A DNA stretch of 36,654 nucleotides. It comes from Deltaproteobacteria bacterium (lineage in GTDB: Bacteria > Desulfobacterota > Syntrophobacteria > Syntrophobacterales > Syntrophobacteraceae). Of this stretch, positions 34,365 to 36,654 are shown one piece after another; the first letter of the stretch is position 1; each line of letters starts with the position of its first letter. The notes beneath the pieces are model-generated. The model saw only the letters and a list, made by a program, of their open reading frames with translations. It was not told the DNA's origin and searched no databases. A program made the translations under genes and the position numbers. The stretch lies in contig JAJYTC010000026.1 of assembly GCA_021793275.1 (NCBI GenBank), forward strand, positions 1 through 36,654, in the 5' to 3' direction.

Positions 34365-36332
34365 ATGAGATACGCAGAGACAGGGTATAATCTGGAAATC
34401 GATTTGGCTACGGGGCACATCGAACGGGTAGAAACCGACCCGAAATTGATGGAATTGCATCTCGGAGGTCTTGGCACGGACGTTAAATTAATGTGGGACA
34501 GGGTTCCACCCGAGACTCATGCATTCGACCCCGAGAACCTGCTGATATTCAGCAGCGGTCTTTTATGCGGCACCCCCGCTTATAGCGCCAACAGGACTAC
34601 CGTTACCACTATTTCTCCCCAGACGGGCTTGATGGCATACCCGATGATGGGAGGGTTCTGGTCGCCGGAATTGAAGTACGCCGGCTATGACAAGGTGGTC
34701 ATCCGCAACAAGTCTCCCAAGCTTGTCTACATCTGGATCCACAATGACAAAGTGGAGATACGCGACGCTTCCCATTTGAAAGGCAAAGGCGCTGTTGAAA
34801 CCCAGGAACTCATAAGAGCGGAACTCAATCAGCCCAAAGCCCAGGTTTCCGCCATCGGCCTGGCCGGTGAGAACCGTGTCTTCTTTGCATCCATCGAACA
34901 GTCAAGGGCCAGCGCCAGCAGGCTTGGGTCCGGTGGGGTCATGGGAGATAAGGGGCTAAAAGCGATAGCCGTTCGCGGAACTAAGGATGTCCAGCTTGCC
35001 CATGGCGCCGAATTTATGTCTCATTGGAAGCAGTTGGATGCATTTGTAAGACACCGGAATGCAAATCCCCTGCCCAAAAAACTCATCATGGATATTCACA
35101 CCGGTGTCGGCTCGCCTCAGGCCATGAAGCATGTTAATGAGAAATGGCATACCGAGGGGTTCTCCTGGGGAAATGCCCGGTACCGAAGAAAGGACTTTTG
35201 GACCGAGGAGATCGAGAGCAGTTGGACAAAGACCCAGGCAAAAGCCATAAAGCGGTTCATAAGCTGCTTTAATTGTCCGCAGCAGTGCGGCGCATTGATT
35301 TCCTACGAGGATGTCCCTCCTTACATGGCCAAATGCTATTCCAAGCTCTCCTATCTCATCGGGGCCGGTGTTGACGACCAGGCCTTTACGTGGAGAATCC
35401 TTGAGCGCGCTTTTGAATATGGCCTGGACTCCTTTTCGACCCCTCAGGTATTGGCCTTCGCGGTAGAACTCCATGAGGCCGGCATTTTGACCGACAAGGA
35501 TTTTGAAGGTTGTCCGACCGATAAGGAAGGAAGGTTCTTCTGGCTGCTGGATCGAATTGCGCGACGGGAAGGAATCGGGGATATCCTGGCCGAAGGCGCC
35601 TATTGGGCTGCCAGAAAAATTGGCAATGGCGCGGAGAAATTCGACCACAACACCATAAAAAAACATGAACAGATGAATGTGAAGCTGGGCATGCTCGATC
35701 CTCTTTACTTCCTGATGTTTTCAACAAACGAGAAGGTGAGCATTACGCAAATCGAAGGCAATTGGCCCCAGTCGCCGTTTGCCTCCAGAGAGGACCGGGA
35801 AGAATGGGTCAAAGACTGGATTCAGCTTCCGGATGAAAAGTTCAAACAATACTTCCTTGACTGGGAACCGCGCGGAGAAAAAAGCTTTCCATACTATCCC
35901 ACCCCGGAAATCGCCTCGGAAATCGTCGATTGGATGGAGATGCTGCACAATATCGATGACGCTCTTGGTTTGTGCGCCGGCATGGGATCGTTTTGCTTGA
36001 AACCCGCCTATCACATTCACAACTATCCCGGATTTATTTCAGCCGCGACCGGGATGGATCTGGATGAAGACGGATTAAAGAAGATAGTCAACCGCAACCG
36101 GAACCTGCATAGGGCCTTCAATAACAGAAGAGGCATGACCAGGGCGGATGAAAAGCCCCCTGAAGATCATTGGAGGCACAGATTCCCCGAACTCGAAGAA
36201 AAGCTCCTGTCCACCTACTATGAGTTCAAGGGATGGAACCATGACGGCGTGCCCACTCGCAAACGGCTGGAGGAGCTCGATTTAGCTTACGTGGCCGACG
36301 ACCTGGAGAAAAGAGGCGTGCTCAAAGATTAA
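34365..36332 (+). CDS. BamB-like tungsten oxidoreductase (aldehyde:ferredoxin oxidoreductase family)
   Basis: A 655-residue member of the AOR family, close in length and N-terminus (MRYAETGYNLEIDLATG) to BamB, the tungsten-pterin catalytic subunit of class II benzoyl-CoA reductase. The AOR N-domain spans about residues 1-205 (LHLGGLGTDVKLMWDR, TISPQTGLMAYPMMGGFW, SRLGSGGVMGDKGLKAIAVRG). The iron-sulfur ligands begin with CFNCPQQC (Cys301, 304, 308), and a late DDALGLC supplies the likely fourth. Such enzymes bind a W-bis-pterin and one 4Fe-4S cluster and do low-potential two-electron chemistry in anaerobes. No other bam subunit is in the window, so benzoyl-CoA as substrate is unproven; other acyl-CoAs or aldehydes are possible. 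Start: ATG at 34365, with ATG at 34362 as the alternative. Confidence 0.85.
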   Translation: MRYAETGYNLEIDLATGHIERVETDPKLMELHLGGLGTDVKLMWDRVPPETHAFDPENLLIFSSGLLCGTPAYSANRTTVTTISPQTGLMAYPMMGGFWSPELKYAGYDKVVIRNKSPKLVYIWIHNDKVEIRDASHLKGKGAVETQELIRAELNQPKAQVSAIGLAGENRVFFASIEQSRASASRLGSGGVMGDKGLKAIAVRGTKDVQLAHGAEFMSHWKQLDAFVRHRNANPLPKKLIMDIHTGVGSPQAMKHVNEKWHTEGFSWGNARYRRKDFWTEEIESSWTKTQAKAIKRFISCFNCPQQCGALISYEDVPPYMAKCYSKLSYLIGAGVDDQAFTWRILERAFEYGLDSFSTPQVLAFAVELHEAGILTDKDFEGCPTDKEGRFFWLLDRIARREGIGDILAEGAYWAARKIGNGAEKFDHNTIKKHEQMNVKLGMLDPLYFLMFSTNEKVSITQIEGNWPQSPFASREDREEWVKDWIQLPDEKFKQYFLDWEPRGEKSFPYYPTPEIASEIVDWMEMLHNIDDALGLCAGMGSFCLKPAYHIHNYPGFISAATGMDLDEDGLKKIVNRNRNLHRAFNNRRGMTRADEKPPEDHWRHRFPELEEKLLSTYYEFKGWNHDGVPTRKRLEELDLAYVADDLEKRGVLKD

Positions 36333-36362
36333 GGTTATCCTCTTAAAAAACGAAGGGCAAAA

Positions 36363-36389
36363 GCGCGGGGAGCCACTCGCTCCCCGCGC
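36363..36389. terminator. GC-rich hairpin after the BamB-like gene, possible terminator
   Basis: Perfect 10-bp arms gcgcggggag (36363-36372) and ctccccgcgc (36380-36389) with a 7-base loop, starting 30 bases after the stop. There is no T-run on the plus side; on the minus strand the stem is followed by TTTT. It could end transcription from either side or stabilise the mRNA 3' end. Confidence 0.5.
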
Positions 36390-36654
36390 CCCCACGCATT
36401 GCCTCCTGCTCAAACAAGTTCCGGACCCTCATTACGGTTTCGTTTTGCCCAACCACGTGGCCGGGCTGCTCCCATGGGAACAGAGCAAGGCCTTTTGATC
36501 TTCCTTCGTGCTCTGGTTTATTGCATCCGAGATTTTTTGTAGATGAACACAACCGGGGGGCCGAGTGCCCGGGGTGGCCCGGACACCGGGTGTCCGGGGG
36601 CGCGAAGCGCCAAGAGGGTTCGGCCGGGCCTTTTCAAATCACTCCTCACCCTGG
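36390..36654. other. Right-edge region without a supported gene, palindrome-rich
   Basis: No credible coding sequence after the BamB-like gene; a 69-codon minus-strand frame here lacks family signals. Near 36578-36611 the sequence becomes extremely GC-rich with two consecutive perfect palindromes, described separately. Confidence 0.45.
36578..36611. repeat. Two adjacent perfect GC-rich palindromes (REP-like)
   Basis: cccggacac (36578-36586) and gtgtccggg (36590-36598) form a 9-bp stem with a 3-base loop. Immediately after, ggcgc (36599-36603) and gcgcc (36607-36611) form a 5-bp stem with loop gaa. Back-to-back hairpins of this kind look like a REP/BIME-type extragenic element. Confidence 0.5.

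Noticed and set aside
36343-36552. 69-codon minus-strand frame at the right edge
   Set aside because: It overlaps the GC-rich hairpin, has no motif and no convincing ribosome site.

Overview
The window comes from a Gram-negative, probably strictly anaerobic bacterium. The best guess from sequence alone is a Desulfobacterota (deltaproteobacterial, Syntrophobacter-like) genome. The evidence is an LptD outer-membrane LPS exporter, a BamB-type tungsten oxidoreductase of the aldehyde:ferredoxin oxidoreductase family, HflK/HflC, phasin-like and SPOR-domain proteins, and apparent selenocysteine decoding. No rRNA, tRNA or CRISPR array was seen.

Layout. 1-2.8 kb: a membrane PHP-domain protein and a GT39-type lipid-sugar glycosyltransferase. 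3.2-3.8 kb: a ParD/ParE-type toxin-antitoxin pair with an inverted repeat over its promoter. 3.8-8.3 kb: a CBS-pair protein, a very unusual 925-residue protein made of two complete fused MTA/SAH deaminase-type amidohydrolases, a metallo-beta-lactamase-fold hydrolase and a phasin-like coiled-coil protein. 8.4-9.9 kb: a decayed REP-associated transposase with REP-like hairpins, then non-coding DNA. 9.9-13.9 kb: a MarR regulator followed by metK, ahcY and a SAM methyltransferase, which together make and recycle S-adenosylmethionine. 13.9-19.7 kb (minus strand): rplM-rpsI with a clear promoter and terminator, then argC-truA-aminotransferase-GT39, tightly packed. 19.9-26.4 kb (minus): a small Ser/Thr/Gln-rich protein, an FkbM methyltransferase, a D,D-carboxypeptidase, lptD and folC. 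26.8-33.2 kb (plus): hflK-hflC-GT81-like glycosyltransferase-response regulator, then argS and a SPOR protein. 33.3-36.3 kb: a MerB-like gene on the minus strand, divergent from an orphan BamB-like gene. The right edge holds strong palindromes.

The most striking observation is at 33266-33976. One reading frame encodes a complete organomercurial-lyase (MerB)-like protein if two in-frame TGA codons are read as selenocysteine. The TGAs (codons 91 and 159) fall where MerB carries its two catalytic cysteines (Cys96 and Cys159 in the E. coli plasmid enzyme). Each TGA is followed about 19-20 nt later by the apical loop of a hairpin. The second hairpin has a perfect 6-bp stem closed by a GGUC loop, like the E. 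coli fdhF SECIS. I read this as a double-selenocysteine MerB homologue that ordinary gene calling would split into three fragments.
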